A DNA stretch of 64,000 bases from Roridomyces roridus (GCA_029378245.1 JARKIF010000110.1:1-64000); one strand, 5' to 3'; positions 33,282 through 48,528 are shown, numbered from the stretch's first letter. Numbers and translations: made by a program. Notes: generated from the letters alone by a model not told the origin.

Positions 33282-34293
33282 CTATGAAATCTCCATGGCG
33301 TCGGGGTCATATGGCGGCGCGTCGGTATTGTCCACCAATGCACGCTTGCGATCGTCGTATCTGGGTGGCGAGAGTCAGACGACGACGGAGAATGAAATGG
33401 AACGGAGCTTGCCGGTCAGTGCCGTCCTCGTCGTCCTCATCCGTGCGTTTCCGGCGTGAAACAACACGATTTGTGGTGGGGTAAGACGCGACGGCGATGC
33501 TGGCACGATATATCGCTTCGTACTCCTAGCGCACCATAAGTTTGAGGGCGATTAGTGGAATCAATGTCGCACCTTGAGTTGCGTGAGGAAGCCCCCGTTG
33601 GGTGATATACAATAGCGGCGGTTCTGGACCATGTGCAGAGCGTCTTCCCAGGACAGTTGGTAGTGCTGCATGACGAACATTACGACAAAGGCCGGGGAGA
33701 GGCTGATTCCGCCTGCAGATAATCAGAGTCACGGAGTGGCACTGAGAGCGAGTTGCGCACCATTGCAATGCACGAGGACGCGACCGCCTGCGGATATGGC
33801 GTTGTCGATGAATACTTTAGCCCTACCGCCGAAAGTCAGCAGCAAGTTGTCTGACTGGAGAGTGCGTACGAAGGAAACAAGCGTATCAGATTCTGTTCTT
33901 CGTTGTCTTCGACATCGAGTACGAGGTATTGGAAGTGCTCGGGGAAGCGAGGGCGGACGGAGAATGCTTCCTTCGCGTCCCGAATGCAGACTCTGGGTTG
34001 AAGAGTGAGGCTGATTGCGGGCTGACCACAGGAGGGGCGCATACATGTGGGTTATGCTGAGGGTCTGGAGGGTTTCGAGAGACTTGGATGCGACGAATGG
34101 ACCGAGAAGCAGTCCGGGGAGTATCTCCTGGCACTCTCTACGCATCTCGTACCGCCATTCCACGTCCCCGGGTCCTTGCTCAAGGTGAGGTCAAGTCGAG
34201 GCATGGCGGGCAGCCCTCACCTTGCACTACGTTCTTGATCTGTTCTTCGCTGAGGGCGGGGTTGTTGAAGTTTTGAGTTATAGGCGCGTTCAT
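33282..34293 (-). CDS. STYX-like dual-specificity pseudophosphatase
   Basis: The start MNAPITQNFNNPALSEEQIK is followed by EWRYEMRRECQEILPGLLLG and PFVASKSLETLQTL, the normal opening of a dual-specificity phosphatase domain. The phosphatase loop, split by an intron, reads VLVHCNGGISLSPAFVVMF. The nucleophilic Cys is present but the loop Arg of HCx5R is replaced by Leu. The conserved end WEDALHMVQNRRYCISPNGG matches STYX-type proteins. The last exon ends NTDAPPYDPDAMEIS. About 250 residues, at least six introns. Catalysis is unlikely and a phosphoprotein-binding role is inferred from animal STYX. Confidence 0.8.
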
Positions 34294-34350
34294 TGAGAGA
34301 GAAAGAGTGGCTAATCACGCGTCCACTTGTGTCTTTCTTTGACGCGACTA

Positions 34351-36230
34351 ATGATCACAGGCTACTCCGTAGCAACTCTGACGGTCTTCGCCTGTTCAAT
34401 TGTTTTTGTCATATACCCCATCTCCATTCCCGTGTCTATCCCTCATGTCGGGCACAAGAGAGTGCCACTGAACCTGACCACCGCTCCAATTTTGGCGATC
34501 GCCGTTTTATGGGCTGCACAATGTCTCGGCCCGACCCAGGTACCACACTTTCGCATCTTAAGCTTATATCCTTCACCGTGGGCAGATTCGCGACGGTATT
34601 GTGGGTACTGGTGAGAGTTTAAAGCTGGGCCTTTCCGTGATCTCAAGACATACTTAGATGGCGTCAAGCCATACAATATCCTCATCCTGTTCTTCTCCCT
34701 CGCCTACATGGCTATAACTTTGGATATAACGGGAATCTTGCAAGCTGCTGCGTTCTGGGTCAGCAACAAGGGCGGGTCAAACGGATGGAGATTGTACCTC
34801 TATTTCTATCTCCTGCTCAGTGTCCTCAGCATCTTTCTTGGGAACGATCCCGTGATTCTATCCGGGTAAGCCCTCTTTTCGCTTACGCCTTCTTCATCTG
34901 ATTCTCTAAAAGGACGGCATTCTTGGTATATTTCACAAAAGTGGCCGACCTGAACGTAAGGTCGTACCGTTCTCAAGAGCTATTCATGATGTTTCTGTAG
35001 CCTATCTCATGGTTAATATCCGAATTCGCAGCTGCCAACACGGCTAGCATGGTTTTGTTTCTGGGAAATCCAACCAACGTACGCCTCATCGTCTCTTCCT
35101 CTTCTCCTTGCTCATACACCTACAGGTGGTTATATGCGAAGGTTTTCAGGTCAATAACGCCGCCTTTACAGCGTACACCATCCTTCCCTTCCTCGCTTGC
35201 AATTTAGCGTGCTTTGTGGCCCTTGGATTCCAATTTCGCGACCCGAAACATGTCCCCAAGAGGCTGAATAATGCCGCAGACTTGGATGTGCGGTCGGTTC
35301 TATTGGACCCACAAGGCGCCTGGGTTGGAGGAGTACTCTTAGGATCCTGCCTTGTCGTCATTATCGTGGTCAGTTTCTTCCAGGTGGATGTGTGGAAGAT
35401 CAGTCTTCCTTTTGCTGTTGCAAAATTTGTGTACGACGTCGCCTGGGACCACTACCGCTTTATCCACAAAATTCCCATGCTCGGGGATGGGCCACGCTCG
35501 AAACGTTCCGAGCAGGAAGACCCGGGTGTGGTTGTCGAAGAGGTTGCGATGCAACAGCTGAAGCGACGCACGTCTGCTGGCGAATCGGGACCTGAGGGTC
35601 CCACGCCCGTCTCCTCTCCTCCCAGAAAATCCCTCGCTGCAAACCTATCAAGCAAGCGCGCCAAACTAGCCGCGCATTATCCCACCTTTTTCACCGCCCT
35701 TCCACGCCTCCCCTTCGCCCTCGTCCCATTTGCATTTTGTCAGTTCATACTGATCGAAGGCCTTGCGCACCAGGGTTGGATTGACGTCTTTGCATCCTGG
35801 CTGCACCATGCCACGCATCGCAATCCGTCCGATCCAAACGCGACCATCTGGATCGTCGGTCTCTTGGGTGTAATTCTATGCAACATTTCTGGAACTAATA
35901 TCGGCGCGACCATGTACGTCTACTTTTGCCTCTGGTTCACCGACTTGCAAATTGATTACTTCCAGATTATTAACCAAAGTAGTCCGAGCATCATCCCTCC
36001 CGCCGCACACGCAACACGCGGCAGCAATATCGCTCGCCGTTGCCAGTAATATTGGCGCAGTTAGCTTCACCTTTAGTGCGAGTCTTGCGGGGTTGCTCTG
36101 GCGCGCAATTCTAAAGCAAAAGGGTATCTTGATAAGCCAACGGACATTTGCGTATTGGAACATGTTCCCTCTGGTGCTCATGACCGCTGTCGGGCTTGGG
36201 GTGGTGTGCGCGGAGATGGCTGTCGTGTGA
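34351..36230 (+). CDS. ArsB/NhaD-type anion or Na+/H+ transporter
   Basis: The start MITGYSVATLTVFACSIVF opens the first of about ten membrane helices. Family signatures are ILILFFSLAYMAITLDITGI, FLGNDPVILSG followed by TAFLVYFTKV, and NPTNVVICEGFQVNNAAF with AYTILPF. A hydrophilic loop of about 110 residues (RSKRSEQEDPGVVVEEV onward, to KRAKLAAHYP) divides the two halves. The second half has GLLGVILCNISGTNIGAT and SLAVASNIGAVSFTFSASL. This is the ArsB/NhaD (ion transporter) superfamily; arsenite, silicate, dicarboxylate and Na+/H+ substrates are all possible. About 490 residues with roughly eight introns. The stop lies 14 bp from the GatB stop on the other strand. Confidence 0.8.
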
Positions 36231-36244
36231 AGGCTTTATATCAT

Positions 36245-38106
36245 TTAATGCTCTTTCAACTGGCTAATCAAGCACTCCTTCACTCGCTTGGAATCCGCTC
36301 GTCCTCTACTCTCCTTCATCACCCTTCCCAAGATCTTGTTCAACACATTCTCGTGTCCCTTCCTGTATGCCGCTGCCTCGTCAGGGAGAGCAGCGATCGC
36401 CGCAGCACATAGAGCAGCCGTCTCGTCGTCGGATGAGGACTCGACCAAAAGAGATAACGCGCGCGCGCGCTGCGTCGTAGTTTCCTCGTTTGGCTCAGCG
36501 AGCATCTTTCGAAGGAGTAATTTTCCCGACGTGCCTGTATTTCTGGTCAAATAAACCACAACAAAAAACGAGAGAAGGACGTACCAGTTATAGACCCGTT
36601 CTGCACAAGGTCGACTAGCTCGCCCAGTTGCGCCGTTGAGATTGGGTTATCCGCGAAGGTCAGTTTGGACGTGTGTAGCCGGCCCACGAGTTCGTGCACC
36701 ATCCTTCAGGCATCGTCATAGCGAGTCGTTGATACAACAAAAAGAAGCGCACCAGTTGAACACCGTCCTCGGATTCCTATTTTGAGAGCACAGACGGTCA
36801 AAGTAGGTGACTGCGCCACCGCCGATATCCAAGTTGAAAAGCACATCGACGTCTTGCGCCGAGAGTTTGTATGCTTCCAGGAGACGCTTTCGGGTTTCCC
36901 AAGGTAGTTCGGGCATTGTTTGGACCATCTTTTCTATCCTTTCCTACTCGTCATTAGGTGGAGAAACGGTCAAGAAAAAGAGTCGGTTTACGGGCGTGAT
37001 TGACAAAAAGCCTAAATTTGGATCGGGCATGTAGCGATAGTCCGGGGCGTCCTCCTTTGAGCGCAACGCGAATGTTTCAAAGGTGTCCTGATTGAAACCC
37101 CGAGTTTCCTGAAGGACAAAACCGTCGGCAGCTGAAAGAAGAGCTCGTTGGCGATCAATTTCATGGACTGTTGATTTTTCAGTTCGATGAAAAGGAGGGA
37201 CGAGATAACACGAACTGATAGCGGCCTGCATGAATTTGACACTGTTGAGATTCTTGATTTCGCAGCGAGTCCCCCATGGTTTGCCGATAGGATTCACGGA
37301 CACGTTGACGTCGCATCGCAGGGAGCCCTGGGTTGTCTCCGTAAGAAATGTGGCTCGGGCACGAATGATCGAGTACTTGCCGCATCCATGTTGCCGTCGC
37401 TCGCGTCTATCGCACGAAGCATGGTCTGCAGTGCTCGTACATATGCACCCGCCTCCTCTGGTGATCTTAGATCAGGCTCGGTGACAATCTCGACAAGAGC
37501 TGCTCCAGCCCTATTCAAGTCGATACTCGACGTGCGAGTGCGTGGATTGAAGGTGGACTTTGCCGTGTCCTGTTCCAGTTGTATCTGTTTTATTCGTATG
37601 GGCGAGTCACGTCCGGGAATGCAAAGGTAGCCGTTCAGCGCTATCGGTGCTGCGAAACAGTCAATAGATGGAACACGAGACAGACGGAGGACAACCATAG
37701 TGCTGCGTTATCTGGTAGCCCGTAGGGAGATCCGAGTAGAAGTAGTGCTTTCGGTCGAACGAAGACCGGGGTTGGATATTGCAGTTCAACGCAATGGCTG
37801 TCCGCAGCGCTATGTCGACGCAATTTTGGTTGAGGTTGGGCAATGTTCCCGGGAACGCAGCGTCAAAGGGGGACACATGTGTATTAGGTTCTTCTCCGAG
37901 GCTCGAAGTCAAAGAGTCTAGTCGTAATTGAGTCGGTTTCGAGGAGTCTCCAAGAGTTGTTGCTGACTGGAAAAGAGCTTTTGTCGCGCCTTGAGCTGTG
38001 CGTGCGTTTCGATGCCGATAATGACCTGCCAGCCCGGCCAACGCTGGTCATGAAATGCGCGACCCAACTGCCGCCAATGAGTGCGACATGAATATGGCAA
38101 GAGCAT
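36245..38106 (-). CDS. PET112: Mitochondrial Glu-tRNA(Gln) amidotransferase subunit B
   Basis: GatB binds mischarged Glu-tRNA(Gln) and works with GatA and GatF to make Gln-tRNA in mitochondria. Visible blocks are [20 protein letters not shown] and the family signature [15 protein letters not shown]. Then come [47 protein letters not shown] and [15 protein letters not shown]. The C-terminal GatB/YqeY domain is [20 protein letters not shown]. The start [18 protein letters not shown] supplies a basic presequence. About 500 residues and seven or more introns. An alternating CG run near 36459-36471 lies in the coding part. Confidence 0.93.
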
Positions 38107-38130
38107 CAATCTGTGACCGCGCGTCCATCC
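38107..38130. promoter_or_regulatory. 24-bp spacer between divergent GatB and ATG29 start codons
   Basis: Only 24 bases separate the two start codons. Transcription of each gene must start inside the other gene or its untranslated region, so the transcripts probably overlap head to head. Confidence 0.6.
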
Positions 38131-39450
38131 ATGTCCACTCAAAATATACGCGTCGTCGTCCGATTACCTGGGAATCGCCCCGAGGAAAACGCGTTGCCCG
38201 ACCCACCCAGGATCGAATGGACACCCGACAAGGCAGACATCCTTTGGAAAGTCATTGAACGCTCTCGGTCCACCGAAAATGGAGGCACCGACTGTATACC
38301 AACAGCCGTTACGCCTACTCGAGTCTAACCACTTCTTGTAGGGAAGGGTCTTGCCGCTCATCTCGAAGTGCCCCTGCCCTATCTGCTGTACCGTGTCCAC
38401 GCTCGCTTCCAAGAGGAGCTGCGCGGACTGCAGGAGATTCCGGGTGTCTCCAGTCCTGCCACTGCCCAACCTCCAGGCAAACCTTTTGATGATCTGCTTC
38501 CTGCCACGGTGGCTTCTCGTGCTGTGAGCAGACTCAATGGAAGTGGCCGCATGTCGCCCTCAGGCAGACTATCGACCCCACTTGGCGTCCGAGCGCGTCT
38601 CAGCTCCCTTGGGAGTAATTCACGTCCCAAGAAGGCGACTTCTTCATCCACACTCACCGTCCAAGGGCCCAAGAAGGCCCATCGGCCCCTCACCCCCACT
38701 TCCTCCGCCTCCTCAGAGGACGGTACCGATTCCGAAGATGAGGATGCCAAGCGGGAGGAAGAAGCAGATCGCAATGCGGAAGAACAAGAGGCTTTGGACC
38801 GCAAACTAAAAGAACTGCAGCAAATGGTAACGAACGATGCCCTCGGACTGGTTAGTGCAGGCAAGGGCAAGGGCAAAGAGGTTAACCGGGGCCGCACGGG
38901 GCCCCCCGCGTCAAGTACTTCTTCCCCGATGCAAAGGAGCTTCCGCCGGGACAGCTACTCCAGCCCACTCAGCGTGTCTAGCGCTAGCTCCAAATCCACC
39001 CCAGGCTCTGGCTCCATACCGGAGATCCCTTCACCCCCAGCCGAATCTCAGCCGCACTCCCCAATCAGCCGACATCTATCCCCCAGCAAATCGTCTAGCC
39101 CGCCCGCGCTCTCTCCGAGCAAAGCTCTGGGCCAGTCACACCGCCGATACGGCCCCCTCTTGGACCGTGGAGAACAGCGGGGCAGTAACCATGGCTCAGA
39201 AGCTTCCAGTTACAGTGGTGATCTGAGTGGTGAGCATCGGTGCTAGACTTTCTTTCCTCTCGCTCATGTGCGCCATATAGACAGCAGCCCTTCCAGTTCG
39301 GCCATGGAGAGTGCATGGCTATCAAATATCCGAGGGAATGGTTCTCGTTTGTAAGAAGTCTCGAGCATGATTTGGGACGCATACTAACGGGTTTCCTCCA
39401 GTTCTGCGTTTGCGCCCAGTCGCTTGGTAGGCCGGGGTGGGGGGCATTAA
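38131..39450 (+). CDS. ATG29: Autophagy protein ATG29
   Basis: The N-terminal 80 residues match the Atg29 domain: IRVVVRLPGNRPEENALPDP, IEWTPDKADILWKVIERSR, then GGTDWKGLAAHLEVPLPYLL with YRVHARFQEEL formed across a 47-bp intron. Atg29 with Atg17 and Atg31 forms the scaffold for the phagophore assembly site. The rest, roughly 300 residues, is disordered and Ser/Pro-rich with a charged helix (RNAEEQEALDRKLKELQQMV). The last exons give DSSPSSSAMESAWLSNIRG and end SRLVGRGGGH. It is longer than yeast Atg29 (213 residues), as is usual in filamentous fungi. Confidence 0.9.
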
Positions 39451-39595
39451 TTACATAGGACGTGATATGGTATGTATTCATGAAAGTACATTTGAAATCT
39501 CGTAAGGTACAAACACAGCGGCAGCTTCAACGCACTACTCGGTTACAACTTGGAACGGTTACAACAGGGTTAGGTGCACAAGAAAAAACCACAGC

Positions 39596-43364
<3,769 letters not shown>

Positions 43365-43575
43365 GAGCTGGATAAGATATACCAGCCCGCCTTAGTCGGC
43401 GAAATGGGAGAGATGGGAGAGGATGAGAAGGACAGAAAATGTTATAGTGGCGAGACACAGCCAAAGCTGTGTTTGTACATCGCATCGCATGATATGACGG
43501 CGATGAACTGCACCGTCCGCGCAGCTTCCCCTCACTGCCGCCTGGCTCTCCACTCCCTTCACCACGTCGACCACG

Positions 43576-45380
43576 ATGGCCAGCCAAGAAAGACGCGCTT
43601 TCCCGACGACCTCGATGTAGTTTCAGCCTCGCATCTCGTCCTTTCTCTCTCGGGCGTTCTCAACACGGTCAAGGTTCCTCCGTCCGACGTGATCAAATCT
43701 CAGCTAGCCCAGCATCTTGTCGACTATTTCCAAGCGGTAAATTGACTGGTGACTCCACCCTTTGTGATTTGAACGCGGCGACAGAACGCAACTGAACTCG
43801 GCATTGCGCCGGTGTCGAGCATGTACCTCGGCGAGGACGGCCTTCCGAACCGTACATACCTGTGCAATTGGATATACTGCTGCGCAGCTGATCTCCGTTT
43901 ACTTCAGTGAAGATCACTCCTTCGTACTGTGTACCACAAAGCAATCGCGTGCACGTCTCTCTGGTCCGCATTGACCTCAACTATGTCTGGCACACTCTGG
44001 CTGCGACAGATTCTCTCATCCATCCCTTCTCCACGCACCTGTCTCTTCCGTTCAAGATTCTTCTCGACAATGCTGTCTCGCGCTTCTTCAAATGGCATCT
44101 AGTCAAGTATGCATCTGCGGTTCACCCTTCCGAGATACTGAATTCCTTGCAGACGTTACCCGCTCATCTTTGGTCCTTGGTCTCAGGTTCCGCGGTCAAC
44201 TCAAGGGTTGTGTACCATTCCTGACTTTGACGCAGCAACTACGCGTGGAGCGACCGTACTTTGACAAGATATTCTCCTCCATTTCAAATATCATTGAAAG
44301 GTCATCAAACCAATCCTTCCGCAAAAAGTGCTCGCGAATGCTTGCGGTGCGTCTTTTGTTTCAATATCTCAATCCAATCACAAACTCTGGTCAAAGTCAA
44401 TGCAAGATCAGCATGAAGAAGACTTGACGGCCGCAGCTTCTGCTCTCGCGGCTTACTTTGGCGTAGAGGCTAACGATGACGCCATCCTTCCACTGAGCGA
44501 CCCAGAAGCCTTCTCCCTCTCGATGGAGTCCCGGTATCGAACTTGCCTGCGCCGTCCTCATTTCAAGGTTCCTTGCATTGTCGCATGCAGGGACTGTTTC
44601 TGTTTCTGATGTTGTGGTCAGGGATCAAGTGGTGTCATACGCGGTTCCGACGCGTCAGATGACGAGGACCTCTCACAAGACCAATCCGTGCTTACCCCCG
44701 ACTCATCACAGCGATTCGACGAGGCTTTTCTTTGGCAGAGCGCCCCCATCTTATCTACGGCCTCACCACACGCCCGATTTGACTTTGATGAATCCCTTCC
44801 CTCGGTATTGCCCGCCACAAACATAGAACGCTGTTCCCCACTCGACATGGGCATGGAGATCGAGTATCAGGACCCATCCGAAGTCTGCAGCGATCTAGAC
44901 ATGGAAGACGCGAACGATAGTGACTGCCTCTCCTTCTGTGAGGAGGAGGTTTCTGATACGCTCTTACCCGTCTCCTCTCTCGTAACGTCTGTCGGCCAAG
45001 ATGGTCTTAGCTGCGATTTACGTCTTGACTGGAATGGTTCCCTCGACGTTAGTCACGTTGACGGGTCACCGGACGCGCCCCACCCGCCATTGCTATCCCC
45101 GTCCGCCAACAGGGCGAGGTCCCCGTTTTGCCAAGGCCCAGTCGAAGGGTGCTTCCCAGGACTGTCGACCGACCTCGATCTGGACCTAGAGCTAGCTTTC
45201 GATTCAGAATCCGACTTGGATTTGGCCTCGGACGACCACGCTCTGGTAGGCGACCGGGACGAAGCCGGCAACCATCGGGACCTGGAGCATCAGGTTGGCA
45301 ACGGGAGTAATTGTTTTATCAGCCCCGAGGATGGAGCTGGGATGGAAGACGAGGAATGGGGAATAATAGAGGATTGGTAG
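43576..45380 (+). CDS. Acidic protein of unknown function
   Basis: The likely start MASQERRAF leads by one added T in a T-run (about 43600) into PDDLDVVSASHLVLSLSGVL. The spliced protein continues with NATELGIAPVSSMYLGEDGL, VHVSLVRIDLNYVWHTLA, FKILLDNAVSRFFKWHLVK, then FRGQLKGCVPFLTLTQQLRV (80-bp intron before it) and DLTAAASALAAYFGVEAND. The last 240 residues are acidic and Ser-rich (LDLDLELAFDSESDLDLA) and end EEWGIIEDW. The N-terminal 250 residues look folded and conserved, but I do not recognise the family. A nuclear regulatory role is a guess from the acidic tail. Divergent from PKC1 across 211 bp. Confidence 0.65.
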
Positions 45381-45559
45381 AAGCGTAGACTGCTATTATG
45401 CTCCGTGCTCCGTAGACTGTCGTAAGTAGCAACGAGGCTGTAAATACATGGAACCCCTCGGCAAGGGGACGGCATCTCCGGATAGAAAAGGTTTAAGACC
45501 AAAGTGGGTCTTGACCAAAGCCTTCATCGCACACCCATCCCTTCCTCGTCGTCCTCACC

Positions 45560-46098
45560 ATGCTCCCCGCAAAGCGCAACAAGATTGACATTAGCGTCAG
45601 CGAGCTCACCTCCGTCACTGTATCCTCTTCCGTCTGACTCCTTCCCTCCCAGAAACTCAATGAGCAGGAGCAATTACTCTTTGCGAAATACGGCAAACTC
45701 CCCAACCACAAGAATGTCCTCATGAAGATGCAAAAGGTCCGTTGCCTAGTCTTTTTCACCTTTCATCCGCTCACTGACTCTGGGCAGGATCGCAAATACT
45801 TTGACTCGGGCGACTATGCATTGTCCAAGGCCGGCGTCGAGCCCCAGAATACTGTAGGAACCGCCATCCCGAACCCGGAAAAGTGCGTCGTCTGCTGTGA
45901 TTCATGTCGATTGTGCTCATCTCGCACAGCATCCCGCATGCATCTTCACCCTCGAACGGACATCAGGGCGGCCTCTCCATCTCGCCTACGAACCCCACGA
46001 GCCCCGTTAACAACCAACCGAGCGGTCTCAGCCAGGACGATGCGACGTCGCTGCCCCCAACGCACGCCGAAGACGACGCAATAGCCACCGACTCGTGA
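45560..46098 (+). CDS. IGO1: Endosulfine (IGO1/ENSA family PP2A inhibitor)
   Basis: Four exons encode 127 residues. MLPAKRNKIDIS joins, across a 57-bp intron, to KLNEQEQLLFAKYGKLPNHK. After a second intron the hallmark DRKYFDSGDYALSKAG appears. The Ser in FDSGDY is the site phosphorylated by Greatwall/Rim15 kinases, which turns the protein into an inhibitor of PP2A-B55. The C-terminus is a Ser/Pro/Asn-rich tail ending DDAIATDS. All introns (57, 51, 47 bp) keep the frame exactly. It controls quiescence entry, TORC1 output and mitotic entry in yeasts. Confidence 0.93.
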
Positions 46099-46518
46099 TT
46101 TCTGCGACCCTGCGACTATGCTCCATGCCCGATCTCCCGATGCACGAATCCTAGCTATATTACCGTATATATTAACCCAGCCCCACCCTCCTCTTCTTGG
46201 GCCGCCATATGCCCGGATTTCAAGCGGGGCGACGACGTGCACATCCGCCCTCTTCGATCTCGGAGCCCCTGTATAATACCAAATTGCGTGGACATGCCCA
46301 GTCCGCGGCACTCCTGTCTCGGAATTTTACAAATGTACTGTACCAGTATTATTGGAGAATGTATCGTGCACGGGGCCTTTATAGTCCATAGAATATCTTT
46401 CTTCGTGTGAAGTGGAGGTAAGTAAATCTTTGGAAGATCAAATTGGGTTTCCTCTTCGCTGCCTTTGAACATCATGATGGGCAACCGCTCTCCGCAGTGC
46501 GACTTGACCTGAACGGCC
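46099..46518. other. Intergenic region upstream of the GST cluster
   Basis: No gene is supported. The last 85 bp before the first GST start are copied, with changes, in front of the second GST. Shared words include catcatgatg at 46472 and ctctccgcag at 46488, with matches near 47570 and 47585. Confidence 0.5.
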
Positions 46519-47437
46519 ATGCCCACAGAGCCTATACTCTTCTACGACATTCCTTCCAACACTGGGCCGTGGTCGCCCAATACATGGATAATCCGGTGGG
46601 TATTTTGCCGTATAGATCCCGATATATATCTAACACCGTGAAGCTATGCCCTCAACTTGAAAGGCCTGGTACGCAAAAGATGACCTGCGCCAATTATCTC
46701 ATTTAATGAACAACCGTAGGCGTACAAAACCATTTGGATTGAGTATCCTGACATCCCGGAAACCTGTAAAGCAATCGGCGCCGAGCCGTCCATGATGCGC
46801 AAAGACGGCAGCCCGTACTACAGTCTACCCGTCATTCAGGACCCCAACACTGGAGCCACTATCAGCGAGAGCCTACGCATCGCGGAGTATCTTGATGCGA
46901 CTTACCCAGAAACCTACAAATTGGTGCCTCCGGGGACATATACACTGCAGAAGGGCTACCGGGCTGGCTATGACGCCGCAACGGATGGCTCAACTCCTTT
47001 TATTATGCCTGCCATCGCACGCATCTTGCGGCCCCGCAGCACCGAGCACTTTGTGCGCACAAGGGAAGTCAGCTTTGGGAAGAAGCTCACCGAGATGACT
47101 CCGACTGGTGAGGAGCGCGAAGTTGCGTGGAACAAGTTCAAGATGGGTTTCGAGAGGGTCGTCAAGTGGATGAAGGAGGGCGAGCCGTACATCATGGGGG
47201 ACCGCATCATGTATCCGGACCTCATGATTGCAGGAGAGATGCAAGTAAGAGTGATTTGTTTGCGACTTGAATCCTCCTCCCACTGACGAGATTCACTAGT
47301 GGTTCATCGCTGGCTTCGGCAGAGATAGCGAGGAGTGGAAGGACATTGAGACGTGGCAAGGCGGAAGATGGGGGAAATTGGTGGACGACTTGAAGAAGTA
47401 TGAAGGGCCTCCAGAGGAAGGGCCAGTCGACAATTGA
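46519..47437 (+). CDS. FuA-class glutathione transferase, copy 1
   Basis: Four exons (introns 48, 51, 55 bp) give exactly 254 residues. The thioredoxin-like N-terminal domain reads MPTEPILFYDIPSNTGPWSP then NTWIIR and YALNLKGL, with SLPVIQDPNTGATISES for glutathione binding. A helical C-terminal domain ends YEGPPEEGPVDN. The sequence matches the fungal FuA class, serine-type GSTs of wood-decay mushrooms that bind or cleave aromatic and wood-extractive compounds. The presumed catalytic Ser is in PWSPNTW. Reaction and substrate are inferred. It is the first of three tandem genes and most like the canonical active-site motif. Confidence 0.88.
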
Positions 47438-47613
47438 GTAGTCTTCCATTCGTCGACGAGCATCAGGAATGCAGCATCGTGCACAGAGGCCTGTTCTTCG
47501 TGGTGGCAAGTGGAAGATCAAATGACACAGACGCGGCTCGGGCCGCTTGGCTTCTTTCGCTGCTTCGAGCATCATGATGACTAGCTCTCCGCAGCGCGAC
47601 TTGACTTGAGACC

Positions 47614-48528
47614 ATGCCCACAGAGCCTATACTTTTCTACGACATCCCTTCCAACGCTCCTGGTGTGGCATGGTCAAATAACGCTTGGATAATTCGGTGC
47701 GCACCATGGGACCTGCGTATAAATCAGAATCTAACACCGTGCAGGTATGCTCTCAACTTGAAAGGCCTGGTATGCAGAATCGCCTCCGGTGATTATCTTG
47801 TTGAACAACTGTAGGCGTACAAAACAATTTGGGTTGAATTCTCCGAGATCGCCGACACCTTGAAGGCCATCGGCGCCGAGCCGTCCATGATACGCAAAGA
47901 TGGCAGCCCGTTCTACAGTATACCTGTCATTCAGGACCCCAACACTGGGACTACCGTCAGCGAGAGTCTGCGCATCGCGGCGTATTTGGACGCGGCTTAC
48001 CCAGAAACCCATAAGTTGGTGCCTGCGGGAACATACACGCTGCAGAAGGGCTTCCGCTTCGGCTACGACTCTGCAACAGGTGGCTCAATTCAGTTCATCA
48101 TGCCTGCCGTGGCACATATCTTGCGGCCTCGCAGCGCCGAGTACTTTGTGCGGGCCCGTGAAGAAGAGTTTCAGAAGAAATTGAATGAGGTGACACCGAC
48201 TGGTGAGGAGCGCGAAGTGGCGTGGAACAAGTTCAAGATGGGTTTCGAGAGAGTTGCCAAGTGGATGAAGGAGGGCGAGCCGTACATCATGGGGGAGAGC
48301 ATCACGTATTCGGACCTCGTGATCGCAGCAGAGATGCAAGTAAGGACAATCTATTGTGGCCTGAATCCTCTGCTTAACGAGATGCAACAGTGGTTCAGGG
48401 CTGCTTTTGGCAAAGAGAGCGAAGAGTGGAAGGACATTGAGACGTGGCAAGGCGGACGATGGGCGAAATTGGTCAGCGCCTTGAAGAAATACGAAGGGCC
48501 TCCGGAGGAAGGGCCTGTCGACAATTGA
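47614..48528 (+). CDS. FuA-class glutathione transferase, copy 2
   Basis: Four exons (introns 48, 45, 51 bp) give 256 residues. It shares start, intron positions and most residues with copy 1 (FKMGFERV, KWMKEGEPYIMG, EEWKDIETWQGGRW, YEGPPEEGPVDN). The active-site segment differs: SNAPGVAWSNNAWIIR. It keeps the presumed catalytic Ser but has Asn instead of Pro after it. The start codons of copies 1 and 2 are 1,095 bp apart and upstream sequence is shared too, so the repeat unit includes the promoter. Function as for copy 1, with possible substrate change. Confidence 0.88.

Larger units (their letters stand above)
46434..48528 (+). repeat. Tandem duplication containing GST copies 1 and 2
   Basis: Two units about 1.1 kb long include upstream sequence, all four exons, intron positions and the coding end. 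The identical C-terminal dodecapeptide and similar 5' flanks point to a recent duplication by unequal crossing over. Confidence 0.75.

Noticed and set aside
36459..36471. Alternating CG run as possible Z-DNA element
   Set aside because: It is inside a conserved GatB exon and encodes ordinary residues, and the run is short.
44099..44270. A frameshift in the acidic orphan near 44250
   Set aside because: An 80-bp intron ending at the CAG before TTCCGC restores the frame fully, so no error is needed there.
45591..45634. A 33-bp intron in the endosulfine gene
   Set aside because: A 57-bp intron with an upstream donor gives the better protein KIDISKLNEQEQ and a normal length.
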